A stretch of DNA of 8,786 bases, taken from NCBI GenBank assembly GCA_903823545.1, contig CAIJTL010001160.1, positions 1 through 8,786 of the forward strand. Reading direction: 5' to 3'. A model generated the notes under the pieces. That model saw only the letters and a list, made by a program, of their open reading frames with translations. It did not search any database and had not been told where the DNA came from. Below, piece after piece: positions 1-7,191 of the stretch (positions are counted from its first letter, which is position 1; every line of letters begins with the position of its first letter). The DNA is from an uncultured Planctomycetaceae bacterium (GTDB lineage Bacteria; Planctomycetota; Planctomycetia; Planctomycetales; Planctomycetaceae). The position numbers and the translations under genes are program-made.

Positions 1-716
1 GCGTTCCAGCGACCGGTCGCGATGTTCTCTCCCGCCAGATGCACGACAGCGTCGAGTCCTTCGAGTTTCGCCGCGTCAATCGTTTCGGCAGCCGGATCCC
101 AAACAACATCGTCTTCATTCCGTGCCTTACCACGAACCAGCCGCAGCACTCGATGACCGCCCGTTGTGAGAAACGCGACAACGGCAGAGCCAACTAAACC
201 GGTAGCTCCGGTGACTAAGATTTTCATGGATTCATTTCCTTGTGTTTGTCGTTTGCGGGCGTCTCGGTGAGCGGTCAAATCTGCGAGGGTCACACGATGC
301 CGATACGCGAACGTACTGACCAACGAACGCTTGATTGACGCCCCGGCGAGCAAGCGACCGAGCCAACCGAGCGGGATATCGTATTGAATGCGGTCTTCGA
401 GCGAACTGGTTTCCGCGTCAATCGGCGTCATCCGGTGAGTGTGTTCCCATTTGGCAAACGGCCCGCTGACCTGCACGTCTTGAAAGCCAATTCCGTCTTT
501 GATCGCGTCATGCTGAGCGATCCATTGCTTTCGAAATGGACCGATTCGAACCGCCAATTCGGCTTCCGCTCCACCAGTTAAGGCTGCAACCGGTCGGATG
601 ATTTCAATGTTTTCCCACGGTGGGAGCAGTCGCTCGAAAGCTCCGGGGCGCGAGTGCCAAGCCAGCAGTTCTTCTGCCGAAACTGGCATGACTGATTTCT
701 GGGCAAACTCCGACAC
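1..716 (-). CDS. SRPBCC-domain / TIGR01777-family NAD(P)-dependent epimerase fusion, C-terminus off the left edge
   Basis: Seen: an open frame of 238 codons from GTG 716 to the window edge. Residues 1 to about 155 read as an SRPBCC/COQ10-like ligand-binding domain, with the segments WHSRPGAFERLLPPWE, FRKQWIAQHD and GPFAKWEHTHRM. A second domain begins at Met164 (nt 227) with MKILVTGATGLVGS, a Rossmann dinucleotide-binding GxxGxxG at residues 170-176. It reaches HLAGENIATGRWN at 226-238, a hallmark of the TIGR01777/YfcH (COG1090) branch of the extended SDR family. The two domains share one frame with no stop, so this is a fusion. Family knowledge: TIGR01777 proteins are NAD(P)-binding sugar-nucleotide-epimerase-like enzymes whose substrate is mostly unknown, and SRPBCC domains bind hydrophobic ligands. 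Inference: a soluble cytoplasmic oxidoreductase or epimerase acting on a hydrophobic substrate. Start: GTG 716 has an AAGGAG site 5 nt upstream; in-frame ATGs at 689 and 227 are weaker choices. It is divergent from the DUF1501 gene. The catalytic YxxxK region is off-window. Confidence 0.9.
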   Translation of the reverse strand, partial: MSEFAQKSVMPVSAEELLAWHSRPGAFERLLPPWENIEIIRPVAALTGGAEAELAVRIGPFRKQWIAQHDAIKDGIGFQDVQVSGPFAKWEHTHRMTPIDAETSSLEDRIQYDIPLGWLGRLLAGASIKRSLVSTFAYRHRVTLADLTAHRDARKRQTQGNESMKILVTGATGLVGSAVVAFLTTGGHRVLRLVRGKARNEDDVVWDPAAETIDAAKLEGLDAVVHLAGENIATGRWN

Positions 717-721
717 AAAAG

Positions 722-727
722 CTCCTT
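722..727 (-). promoter_or_regulatory. Ribosome binding site fixing the GTG start of the epimerase fusion
   Basis: Minus-strand AAGGAG lies 5 nt before GTG 716. The nearest ATG (689) has no comparable site, so this match decides in favour of the GTG start and of including the whole SRPBCC domain. Confidence 0.7.
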
Positions 728-749
728 TTTACCGACGCCCCTGAATTTT

Positions 750-767
750 CTCGCCAAAATTGGCGAG
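750..767. promoter_or_regulatory. Perfect 8+2+8 inverted repeat, candidate operator in the divergent promoter region
   Basis: Seen: CTCGCCAA-AA-TTGGCGAG, two perfect 8-bp arms around a 2-bp spacer. It lies in the 220-bp gap between the divergent epimerase (start 716) and DUF1501 (start 937) genes, 33 bp upstream of GTG 716. Neither strand has a T-tract directly after the repeat (on the minus strand it is followed by AAAA), so an intrinsic terminator is unlikely. Inference: a dimer-binding transcription factor site, most likely acting on the epimerase gene because of its closeness. I could not identify a convincing -35/-10 pair on either side, and nothing else coding is visible in 717-936. Confidence 0.45.
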
Positions 768-936
768 CCGGTTCATGACCGCAATTCTGATGTAGGATTC
801 ACTGCGGAAGTGGGATCGTACCGCCGAGACGTGGAAAACTCGCTCGACAATGTCGATTCTCCCAGCAACCTTCCGCTTGCTGATGCCGATTTCTACCGAT
901 AGCATCGCCCCACTTTGATGCATTCAGGAGCCAGCC

Positions 937-2451
937 ATGTTGCGTGTTCTCAGTCATTCTCAGCGTTTATGTAACGGCATGACACGCCGCGACCTACTAC
1001 AAGTCGGCGGCCTGGGAACAATCGGCCTAGGACTAGACCAATTACTCTCGCAAGAGGCCGCTCATGCGGCGAATGGCGCACTTCCACAAGGTGCCTTGTC
1101 GACGACCTTCGGCAAAGCCAAACGATGCATCGTGCTGTTTCTGTATGGCTCACCCAGCCAGCTTGAGACTTTCGACATGAAGCCGCAGGCTCCGGTCGAA
1201 ATTCGCGGGACCATGAATCCAATTCCTTCGTCGCTTCCTGGATTGGATGTCTGCGAATACTTGCCGAACATGGCCAAGATTATGGACCGCACGACCGTCG
1301 TGCGGTCTATGTCGCATCCCAATCCGATTCACGGCGTCGCGTATGCGATGACCGGAGTTGGTGCGATCGACGTTGCGGCGGAACTCGAACCGAACGATCC
1401 TCGGCATCATCCCTATTTTGGATCGGTGGTTGAGTATCACGATCGGGCCCGTCGCAATGGACGACTGGGTGAGTTTGTTCAAAACGTCGCATTGCCATTC
1501 CCTTTCAGCAGCCAGCGTTCTGATCAACCGTTTCGAGCAGGCCCATATGCGGCGTATCTCGGTGCCGCCTATAACCCAATTTGGACGGAGTTTGTTGGCG
1601 AAGGGACAAAGAACATTACCAAGGCACGGCCGGGATTTTCCTGGACTGGGATGGAGCCGTATCTCGGATGCACGCCAAACACGCACTTCCGCATGGCGGC
1701 CACCGATTCGCCGAAAGATATGACCGTTGATCGACTCAACAGTCGGCGTTCATTGATGCAGCAATTTGAGAATCAACGCCGAGACCTCGAAGGAACGTTG
1801 GCAGGGACTTCGCTTAGCAAGTTCCAAGAGATGGCGTTCTCACTGGTGAGTTCTACTAAAGTGGCCGACGCCCTTGATGTTCGTAAAGAGTCGCCGGAAA
1901 CGCGTGACCTTTACGGCATGACGCTCTTTGGACAGTCCTGCCTCGCCGCGCGACGAATGCTCGAAGCGGGAACGCGATTGGTCTCTGTGTTTTGGGACGA
2001 ATACGGATTGGCCGGCGATGCCTGGGATACGCACTACGAACACTTCCCACGCATGATCGACCAACTGCTTCCGGGTCTTGACAAAGCCTATGCCGGTTTG
2101 ATCCTCGATCTCGAACGCCGCGGAATGCTGGATGACACACTTGTCGTTTGCCTCAGCGAACACGGACGGACGCCGAAGATCAATAAGGCGAACTTCGGTG
2201 GTCGTGATCATTGGTCGCAAGCCTATTCAGCGCAGTTTGCTGGCGGTGGCATTTCGACAGGCCGAGTCATCGGAGCCACAGACGCAATCGCTGCGGAAGT
2301 GACCGATCATCCGCTTTCGCCAAAAGACATCCTCGCAACGATGTACCACCTGCTGGGGATCGATCCTCACGGGACAGTTCCCGATCGCACCGGGCGAATG
2401 CTGCCGATGCTTCCGGAAGGAAGCCACGTCGTCACTGAGATGTTGGCTTAA
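937..2451 (+). CDS. DUF1501 family protein, Tat-exported
   Basis: Seen: 504 residues, ATG at 937 with AGGAG (926-930) 6 nt upstream. A twin-arginine signal is visible: MTRRDLLQVGG at residues 15-25, a hydrophobic stretch to about residue 37, and a possible AHA|A cleavage site near 44-45. The mature part carries the family motifs: LYGSPSQLETFDMKP (70-83), DAWDTHYEHF (361-370), SEHGRTPKIN (407-416) and GRDHW (422-426). The end is compact, around HLLGIDPHGTVPDRTGR (471-487). Family knowledge: DUF1501 proteins belong to the alkaline phosphatase/sulfatase-like superfamily, are abundant in Planctomycetes, and are often encoded beside PSCyt1/PSCyt2/PSD1 proteins; their substrates are not established. 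A common family motif is GGPS; here the second Gly is Ser72. The Tat signal suggests export in the folded state, possibly with metals bound. It is convergent with the HEAT gene, with 47 bp between the stops and no clear terminator hairpin. The immediate PSD1 partner expected in many planctomycete loci is absent. Confidence 0.93.
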   Translation: MLRVLSHSQRLCNGMTRRDLLQVGGLGTIGLGLDQLLSQEAAHAANGALPQGALSTTFGKAKRCIVLFLYGSPSQLETFDMKPQAPVEIRGTMNPIPSSLPGLDVCEYLPNMAKIMDRTTVVRSMSHPNPIHGVAYAMTGVGAIDVAAELEPNDPRHHPYFGSVVEYHDRARRNGRLGEFVQNVALPFPFSSQRSDQPFRAGPYAAYLGAAYNPIWTEFVGEGTKNITKARPGFSWTGMEPYLGCTPNTHFRMAATDSPKDMTVDRLNSRRSLMQQFENQRRDLEGTLAGTSLSKFQEMAFSLVSSTKVADALDVRKESPETRDLYGMTLFGQSCLAARRMLEAGTRLVSVFWDEYGLAGDAWDTHYEHFPRMIDQLLPGLDKAYAGLILDLERRGMLDDTLVVCLSEHGRTPKINKANFGGRDHWSQAYSAQFAGGGISTGRVIGATDAIAAEVTDHPLSPKDILATMYHLLGIDPHGTVPDRTGRMLPMLPEGSHVVTEMLA

Positions 2452-2498
2452 GAATCGATCGACTGAATGATGGTGTTGTCGGCTTCCACGAGAGGCGC

Positions 2499-4772
2499 TT
2501 ATTGTTTGGGCGAATTTGCTCGTCGCGCCGGAACGGCGTTGAGTAACTCATTCGCTTGTCGCAGGTCGGGATGCAACGCTCCGAGTGTCGCCGCGAAAGC
2601 GGTTTGCAACTTCGGATCCACTTCTTGTCGAGCGGCTTTGTTGAGTTCTGCTGTCTGAATTTCTGTCAGCAGCACGCCGTGATGCTGAATGTGCCCCGTC
2701 AATTGAGCGAGTGCTCGTTCACGGACAGCAATCGGTCGCGAGGCTGTGATTGCGATCTCAAACAACTTCGATTGAGCCGATGGAGTCCCGATAGCGCCGA
2801 GTGAAAAGATTGCTGATTCAGCCAAGTCTGCATCATTCACTGCATTGAACAACGCGTTCTCGGCAGGCGTGAGGTCGAAGCGGTTCGCTTGGCGACGGTC
2901 GGCTAATTGAGTCAGCCAGAAGAGAGCTGACTTTCTTTGGGCCGTTCGCTGTGGCTGAGTCATTGAATCAGCTTGCCAGCGTTTCAAGAACGGAGCGACT
3001 TGCCGCTTCATGTCTTCACCGGAGCTGACCTGAGTCACGAATTCAACGCGAGAGTACGACGCTGCCGCTCGTTCAACACGTGTGCGAAGACGGTCGTCCC
3101 CGTAGATCACAATCGGAATATAAGCCGTTCTAGCATCGGCTCGAAGATTGGCGAGTGTTTGCGACAACTCCCATCGTGCGACGTTCGCCTCGATCAAGAA
3201 CAACGCGACGTCACCTCGTTCGATCGCTTGTTTGAAGCCGTCTTGGCCAGTTTGAGCCATGTCCGCTTCAAAGCCCATGTCTTTCAACGCTGACGACATG
3301 GAGGTCGCACGCTGCTCATTCGCGTCAATGGCGATACCGCGAGCTTTCCCTGAATCGAGCAAGCTGCGAGTGAGTACCTCGACGACTCGTGACGAACCCC
3401 GAAACGACGTCTGCGGATCCCAAATCAAGATCGTTGATGCGGCCGCCGATTGAACTCGCGGATCGGGATGATTGAGTGCGGCAAGCACGGGTGCCGGTCG
3501 ACCCTCAACATACTTCAGCATGTGAGCCGATCCCGTTTGAGCCAATACCTGCAGCACTGTTGTTGCGACGGCAGGTTGATTAGCACTCATCGCTTCAGTC
3601 AGTGCGAGTTGCATGATTTCAGGCCCTAACTTCAGACCTAATTGAAACGTTGAGTCTGGCCCTGTCTGCACTGCCGCGCCGCGTCCCGACTCATGTAACT
3701 CCGTCGCCATCAGGGCTGTCCAATACAGCGCCGACAAATCGGCTCGTTGAGTCGCCAACTGAAATGCCTCTCGAGCCTGGCGAGTTCCGATCTCAATCGA
3801 TGCGGTTTCGGCTGAGATGGCCGTCATCACGACCGTCGCGGCCTCTTCATCCCAGCTCCAACGTTCGACTTGTCCGTCGTCGTTGCGAGGCAACTCAACT
3901 TGCTGCCGCAAATGCTGCCTTGCGGATTTTGCGAGCAACGGTGCCGCGCCGATGGATTTGACGTCCGACACTCGGTTAACCGAACCGTAGAGCAATCGAG
4001 CGAGTGATTGTTTTGCGGCGAGCTGCACGGCAGCCGGCTGCGATTCGGCAAAAGCGGGATGCCACAACGCAATCGCGACTTCTCGATCAGCCATCCAGCC
4101 AAGAGCCTCGATCGCGCTTGCGCGAAGATCGGGATTCGGTGCTTCAACCGCCCCCAAGACCACCGGAATCACTTCGCGATTCAATCGAGTCAGCGTGTAA
4201 AGCAATAACTTCTTTTGATCGTCGTTGCGTGTCGAGTTCAACACAGAGAGGACACGAGCCGCAGCGAAACTTCCTGCGTTTCGCAGTTGCAAGATTGCAA
4301 CTTCCCGTTCGGCTGCAGACTTACCAAGGTCTGCAATCAGTCGATCAATCCGAACGGGGTCCATCGCCCCTTTGCGAAACGCCGCATTGACTTGTTCAAG
4401 CAGTGTGACTGACTCCGGCTGCAAATTTTTATCGTTGGCCAGCCTCAAAAAGATCGACGGCCCGTGCTTGTCACGCAGCTTGAGCAACGTCGCTTCATCG
4501 GGATTTGATTCGACCAGCTTCAAGAAATACATCCTTGCGAGATTTGGCCGCGCGAGATCACTCATCAGGACCACGGCATCAAACAGCGTGTCTGCCGCGC
4601 GAGGTTCTGTGAGCAGCGGGTTCTCTTCGAGTTTCGGTGCGATCGTCTTTGGATTCGAATCGTCCCCCGCCTTGTCAGCGACAGCATCTTGTGCGGTCGC
4701 AACGGTCGTGCTGAATACACTCAACGTGAGCAGAAGAGTTGAAGGCAGCATCCACGTCCAACGGACAATCAT
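2499..4772 (-). CDS. Exported HEAT-like repeat protein with an embedded degenerate receiver (REC) domain
   Basis: Seen: 757 residues, ATG 4772, preceded by GGGGAG (4780-4785) 7 nt upstream. The N-terminus is a Sec-type signal peptide: Arg4, a hydrophobic core at about 8-20, and a likely ATA|Q cleavage after Ala27. An acidic linker follows. The body is rich in Ala/Leu helical hairpins resembling HEAT repeats at about 140-260 (for example PDLRASAIEALGWMADREVA), 385-450 (HPDPRVQSAAASTIL) and 640-735. Between the second and third blocks, residues 477-600 read as a CheY-like receiver: GIAIDANEQRA (beta 1), VALFLIEANVA (beta 3), IPIVIYGDD (beta 4), VEFVTQVSS (beta 5). Aligned on CheY, Asp12/Asp13 are Asp483/Ala484, the phospho-acceptor Asp57 is Glu528, Thr87 is Tyr557 and Lys109 is Gln581. 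Inference: an extracytoplasmic scaffold with a non-phosphorylatable receiver fold used for binding. There is no C-terminal membrane anchor. The repeat and signal calls are firm; the function is unknown. Confidence 0.85.
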   Translation of the reverse strand: MIVRWTWMLPSTLLLTLSVFSTTVATAQDAVADKAGDDSNPKTIAPKLEENPLLTEPRAADTLFDAVVLMSDLARPNLARMYFLKLVESNPDEATLLKLRDKHGPSIFLRLANDKNLQPESVTLLEQVNAAFRKGAMDPVRIDRLIADLGKSAAEREVAILQLRNAGSFAAARVLSVLNSTRNDDQKKLLLYTLTRLNREVIPVVLGAVEAPNPDLRASAIEALGWMADREVAIALWHPAFAESQPAAVQLAAKQSLARLLYGSVNRVSDVKSIGAAPLLAKSARQHLRQQVELPRNDDGQVERWSWDEEAATVVMTAISAETASIEIGTRQAREAFQLATQRADLSALYWTALMATELHESGRGAAVQTGPDSTFQLGLKLGPEIMQLALTEAMSANQPAVATTVLQVLAQTGSAHMLKYVEGRPAPVLAALNHPDPRVQSAAASTILIWDPQTSFRGSSRVVEVLTRSLLDSGKARGIAIDANEQRATSMSSALKDMGFEADMAQTGQDGFKQAIERGDVALFLIEANVARWELSQTLANLRADARTAYIPIVIYGDDRLRTRVERAAASYSRVEFVTQVSSGEDMKRQVAPFLKRWQADSMTQPQRTAQRKSALFWLTQLADRRQANRFDLTPAENALFNAVNDADLAESAIFSLGAIGTPSAQSKLFEIAITASRPIAVRERALAQLTGHIQHHGVLLTEIQTAELNKAARQEVDPKLQTAFAATLGALHPDLRQANELLNAVPARRANSPKQ

Positions 4773-4798
4773 CGTTGCGCTCCCCAGAGGCGACGTCA

Positions 4799-4832
4799 GA
4801 GAGGCCGATTTACTGATGAAATCGCGCCTCTC
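4799..4832 (-). promoter_or_regulatory. Leader hairpin upstream of the HEAT/receiver gene
   Basis: Seen on the minus strand: arms GAGAGGC + CGATTT pair with AAATCG + GCCTCTC around a 7-nt CATCAGT loop, with one bulged G. That gives 13 base pairs, ending 13 nt before the GGGGAG ribosome binding site. A second GCCTCT lies directly against that site (4786-4791), so the 5' arm could pair there instead. GACGTC occurs on both sides (4792-4797 and 4842-4847). No U-run follows on this strand, which argues against a simple terminator for the upstream acyl-CoA dehydrogenase gene. A weak promoter-like pair, TTGCGT (4885-4890) and TATTAG (4863-4868) with a 16-nt spacer, would place the hairpin inside a short 5' leader, but that promoter is speculative. 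Confidence 0.5.
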
Positions 4833-4983
4833 CTTTGTTCGGACGTCTGAGCCTGGGAATTGCTAATAACCTGAGAACTTCCGAACGCAACAACGATACC
4901 TAGCGTTGCTCACGACTGGCGGTCGATTTCGCGTCGGTTTATTCCGTCTAAAACAATTCTGGTACGCCTAAGGATCGCAGTCA

Positions 4984-6894
4984 TCATGACGAATAGGGCA
5001 TTAAAATCTCGTTCTCATCAATGCCAGCAATCGCGCTGAAGCCCCCCGCAGCGATCGCTTCACCCAACTTTGTGATCGTCTTAAAATAGGCACTTGAGGG
5101 ACGTTCGCAAGTGTATTTACGGCGGAGGTCTTGGCACATCACATCGGCAGCCGTGTGAATCAACTCATCGCTTCGACGCGAAGCCCACAACGACGTGACC
5201 AACATCACGACGAGGTCTTGAATCCGTAGCGAGAGTTCAGCCATCGCACATTGGCGATCCGCAAGTGAGAGCTTGAACTTCTGCATGAGTCCATCGACGT
5301 GCATCCGCGATCGTTGCAGTTCACTCGCCGCCCATTGTGCGTGCTCTCGCAGCTTCGTCGGGCCGGACGACGGAATTGCCGCGCGACTCGCACCGCCAAC
5401 GATTTGGCCAACTCGCCACTTGGCATACGGCATCAACGCACCTCGAATGGCCCACAACGTTCCGGGCGTGACGGCGTTCGGGTTCTTCACTCCAGCCGCC
5501 GCAAGAGCTTTGCCAATCGGTTCGTAATACTTTGTCCCGTGCTCCTTGATCAGCGATTTCAGAAACGCCATTCCAAGCATTTCTCCTTCACCTTCGTAGA
5601 TGCACGGAGCCAGAAACTCATGAACGTTGTCGCCGAAGAGATGACCATGCAAGAACGCGCGGCCGCCGTGAGTCTTCATAAACAACTCGATCGCCGCTTC
5701 CTTTTGCGATTCGCTGCCGAAAATCTTTGCGATGATGCACTCCATCTCGCCGCGAAATCCTTCGTCCAATTGCCAACTGCACCAATCCACCAACGCATCG
5801 CAAGCCACGATCATCGCAGCCATGCGACCGCAACGCCGACGAACCAGTTCGCGTGTTTCGATCGTGGCACCATAGGTTTTGCGGAAGCGTGCCCACGGAA
5901 GAATGTTCGCCAACATCGCTCGCATGGTTCCCGCAGCGTTCGCGCACAGAGCCACTCGACCGCGATTCAATCCGTGATAGGCGATCGTCAAACCGTCACC
6001 GCGACCGGCGTCGAGTAAGTTCTCTTTCGGAACTTTGAAGTTCTTAAAGATCAGCCCGTTGTTGTACGAATGCTTGAGCGCGTACAGACCATATCGCTTG
6101 GTTTGGAACTCGTCGTTCTCTTGATCGGGAAGGTCGGCAATGAGCACGGCTGGTTTCTTATCAATCAGGCACACTAGCCCGATTGTTCGCCCGGCGATTG
6201 CATTTGTGATGAACAACTTCTCGCCGTTGAGGACGTAATAGTCACCTTCGAGTTTCGCTTCGGTCTTCAACGCCGTCAGATCGGAGCCAGCACCAGGCTC
6301 GGTGAGAGCGAACGCCGACAGACGATTTCCGCTCGCCAACATCGGCAGGTATTTCGCCTTTTGGCTCGCGGACCCAAACGTCCGAATCGGGTCAACAGCC
6401 CCGATGCAGCCATGCACTGACGCCAGCCCAGCGACTGTCGGATCGACCGTCGCCATCTGTCGCAGAAAGCGTGCGAACGAAACGAACGGCGCATTGCTGC
6501 CGCCGAATTCCTTGTCGACAAGCAAGCCCCAATAACCAGCATCACCAAGTTCACCCAGCACTTGGTCGGTGATCTTTCGCTTGTCGTCGAGCAACGTCTT
6601 CGCACGAACATGTCGACGAACGACATCGAGTGACCCCTTCATGACCTTGTCACATTCCGGCGGAACAGTCGGCTCCGGCGACAGAAACAACTCGATGGGA
6701 AATTTGTCGTCCCATACAGCCCGATGAATGGGGCTGCCACCAGTTTGATACTTCTTCGCGAAGAGCGATTCGACCTGCTCATCAGCACGGTCGAGTGCTC
6801 CCGTCTTCTTGGCCTCTTCGTCGCTCTTTCCACCGAGTTTCAGGGCGGTTTCGACAAACGTGGCTTTTTCAGGATCGTTGATTGGTGTCGACAT
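4984..6894 (-). CDS. Acyl-CoA dehydrogenase family protein, long VLCAD-like form
   Basis: Seen: 636 residues from ATG 6894, ending in tandem TGA TGA. The frame is open 19 codons further, to ATG 6951, but AAGGAG stands 6 nt before ATG 6894, which is the preferred start. Domains: an N-terminal extension of about 80 residues; the helical ACAD N-domain (about 85-190); the flavin/substrate motif [11 protein letters not shown] (195-205); [10 protein letters not shown] (223-232) of the beta domain; [10 protein letters not shown] (336-345); GGRAFL (410-415); and the catalytic-base segment CIYEGEGEM with Glu434. About 200 residues follow Glu434, far more than in medium-chain enzymes and similar in scale to mitochondrial VLCAD. 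Role: FAD-dependent alpha,beta-dehydrogenation of an acyl-CoA with electrons passed to an electron-transfer flavoprotein, as in fatty-acid beta-oxidation. Substrate chain length is inferred only from size. No signal peptide, so cytoplasmic. No other beta-oxidation or ETF genes are in the window. It lies 297 nt after the PSD1 gene and 211 nt before the HEAT gene. Confidence 0.92.
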   Translation of the reverse strand: MSTPINDPEKATFVETALKLGGKSDEEAKKTGALDRADEQVESLFAKKYQTGGSPIHRAVWDDKFPIELFLSPEPTVPPECDKVMKGSLDVVRRHVRAKTLLDDKRKITDQVLGELGDAGYWGLLVDKEFGGSNAPFVSFARFLRQMATVDPTVAGLASVHGCIGAVDPIRTFGSASQKAKYLPMLASGNRLSAFALTEPGAGSDLTALKTEAKLEGDYYVLNGEKLFITNAIAGRTIGLVCLIDKKPAVLIADLPDQENDEFQTKRYGLYALKHSYNNGLIFKNFKVPKENLLDAGRGDGLTIAYHGLNRGRVALCANAAGTMRAMLANILPWARFRKTYGATIETRELVRRRCGRMAAMIVACDALVDWCSWQLDEGFRGEMECIIAKIFGSESQKEAAIELFMKTHGGRAFLHGHLFGDNVHEFLAPCIYEGEGEMLGMAFLKSLIKEHGTKYYEPIGKALAAAGVKNPNAVTPGTLWAIRGALMPYAKWRVGQIVGGASRAAIPSSGPTKLREHAQWAASELQRSRMHVDGLMQKFKLSLADRQCAMAELSLRIQDLVVMLVTSLWASRRSDELIHTAADVMCQDLRRKYTCERPSSAYFKTITKLGEAIAAGGFSAIAGIDENEILMPYSS

Positions 6895-6900
6895 GTTGGA

Positions 6901-6906
6901 CTCCTT
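6901..6906 (-). promoter_or_regulatory. Ribosome binding site that sets the acyl-CoA dehydrogenase start
   Basis: Minus-strand AAGGAG lies 6 nt before ATG 6894. The upstream in-frame ATG at 6951 would add 19 residues that include this site and an adjacent hairpin in the coding sequence, and it has no comparable upstream match. The shorter product is therefore the better annotation. Confidence 0.75.
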
Positions 6907-6909
6907 CCA

Positions 6910-6926
6910 CACGGAATCGAACCGTG
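6910..6926 (-). other. Small hairpin resembling a tRNA T arm, next to the ribosome binding site
   Basis: Seen on the minus strand: CACGG-TTCGATT-CCGTG, a 5-bp stem and 7-nt loop. The loop fits the TTCRANN pattern of a tRNA T loop, and GGTCAC just before it resembles a tRNA variable region. The expected 7-nt acceptor partner and D/anticodon arms are not found in the 50 nt upstream, so it is not an intact tRNA gene. It ends 3 nt before AAGGAG of the acyl-CoA dehydrogenase gene, so it lies in that gene's 5' leader. It could be a chance match, a tRNA remnant, or a translation-affecting hairpin. Confidence 0.4.
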
Positions 6927-7041
6927 GTGACCAGTACTTTTTGTAACTCACAGAGAGGTTATCACTGGGTGCTGAATGTGCCTAGAAGCGTTTTGGAACA
7001 CTTCGTCATTCGTGTTGAAACAGGTTGTTTGCGAAGAAGTC

Positions 7042-7120
7042 TCCCGCAGAGCCGCAGGGGCCGCAGAGTTAGGAAAGTCGGGACTGATGTCTCCTCCGCG
7101 AACTCCGCGCCTCTGCGGGA
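7042..7120. repeat. Imperfect palindromic repeat built from CCGCAGAG-like octamers
   Basis: Seen: the outer arms TCCCGCAGAG (7042-7051) and CTCTGCGGGA (7111-7120) are perfect reverse complements, and weaker pairing continues inward to about 7068 and 7094. Each arm is itself a short tandem array. The left arm has CCGCAGAG, CCGCAGGG(G), CCGCAGAG; the right arm has CTCCGCGAA, CTCCGCGC, CTCTGCGG. It lies between the PSD1 stop (7192) and the acyl-CoA dehydrogenase start (6894). The composition and unit resemble dispersed intergenic palindromic repeats I recall from various bacterial genomes, but copy number cannot be judged from one window. It might also terminate PSD1 transcription, although no T-run follows on the minus strand. 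Confidence 0.6.
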
Positions 7121-7191
7121 AATGTTCGACCTCTAACACATGGTGGATTTCCGCCCTTCTCAACTGTTCGTCGTCAACTTTTACGATCTCG

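Noticed and set aside
729..923. 64-residue minus-strand open frame in the divergent gap
   Set aside because: No recognisable family, no convincing ribosome binding site, and it overlaps the promoter region and palindrome.
1150..1686. 178-residue minus-strand open frame
   Set aside because: Antisense to conserved DUF1501 coding sequence; no family resemblance.
2452..2498. Bidirectional terminator between the convergent DUF1501 and HEAT genes
   Set aside because: Expected by position, but no stem-loop followed by a T-run is visible in these 47 nt.
4225..4866. 213-residue plus-strand open frame
   Set aside because: Antisense to the signal peptide and helical repeats of the HEAT/receiver gene; low-complexity Ser/Arg-rich product without a recognisable domain.
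5299..6018. 239-residue plus-strand open frame
   Set aside because: Lies antisense to strongly conserved acyl-CoA dehydrogenase sequence; its composition (Arg/Ser/His-rich) is typical of a shadow frame.
6895..6975. Possible tRNA gene on the minus strand, because of the TTCGATT loop
   Set aside because: No acceptor-stem partner for TGGAAGG and no D or anticodon arm could be placed in the required 48 nt upstream.
7042..7120. CRISPR-like array from the repeated CCGCAGAG units
   Set aside because: Units are 8-9 nt, adjacent and without spacers; the layout is a palindrome of short tandem units, not repeat-spacer DNA.
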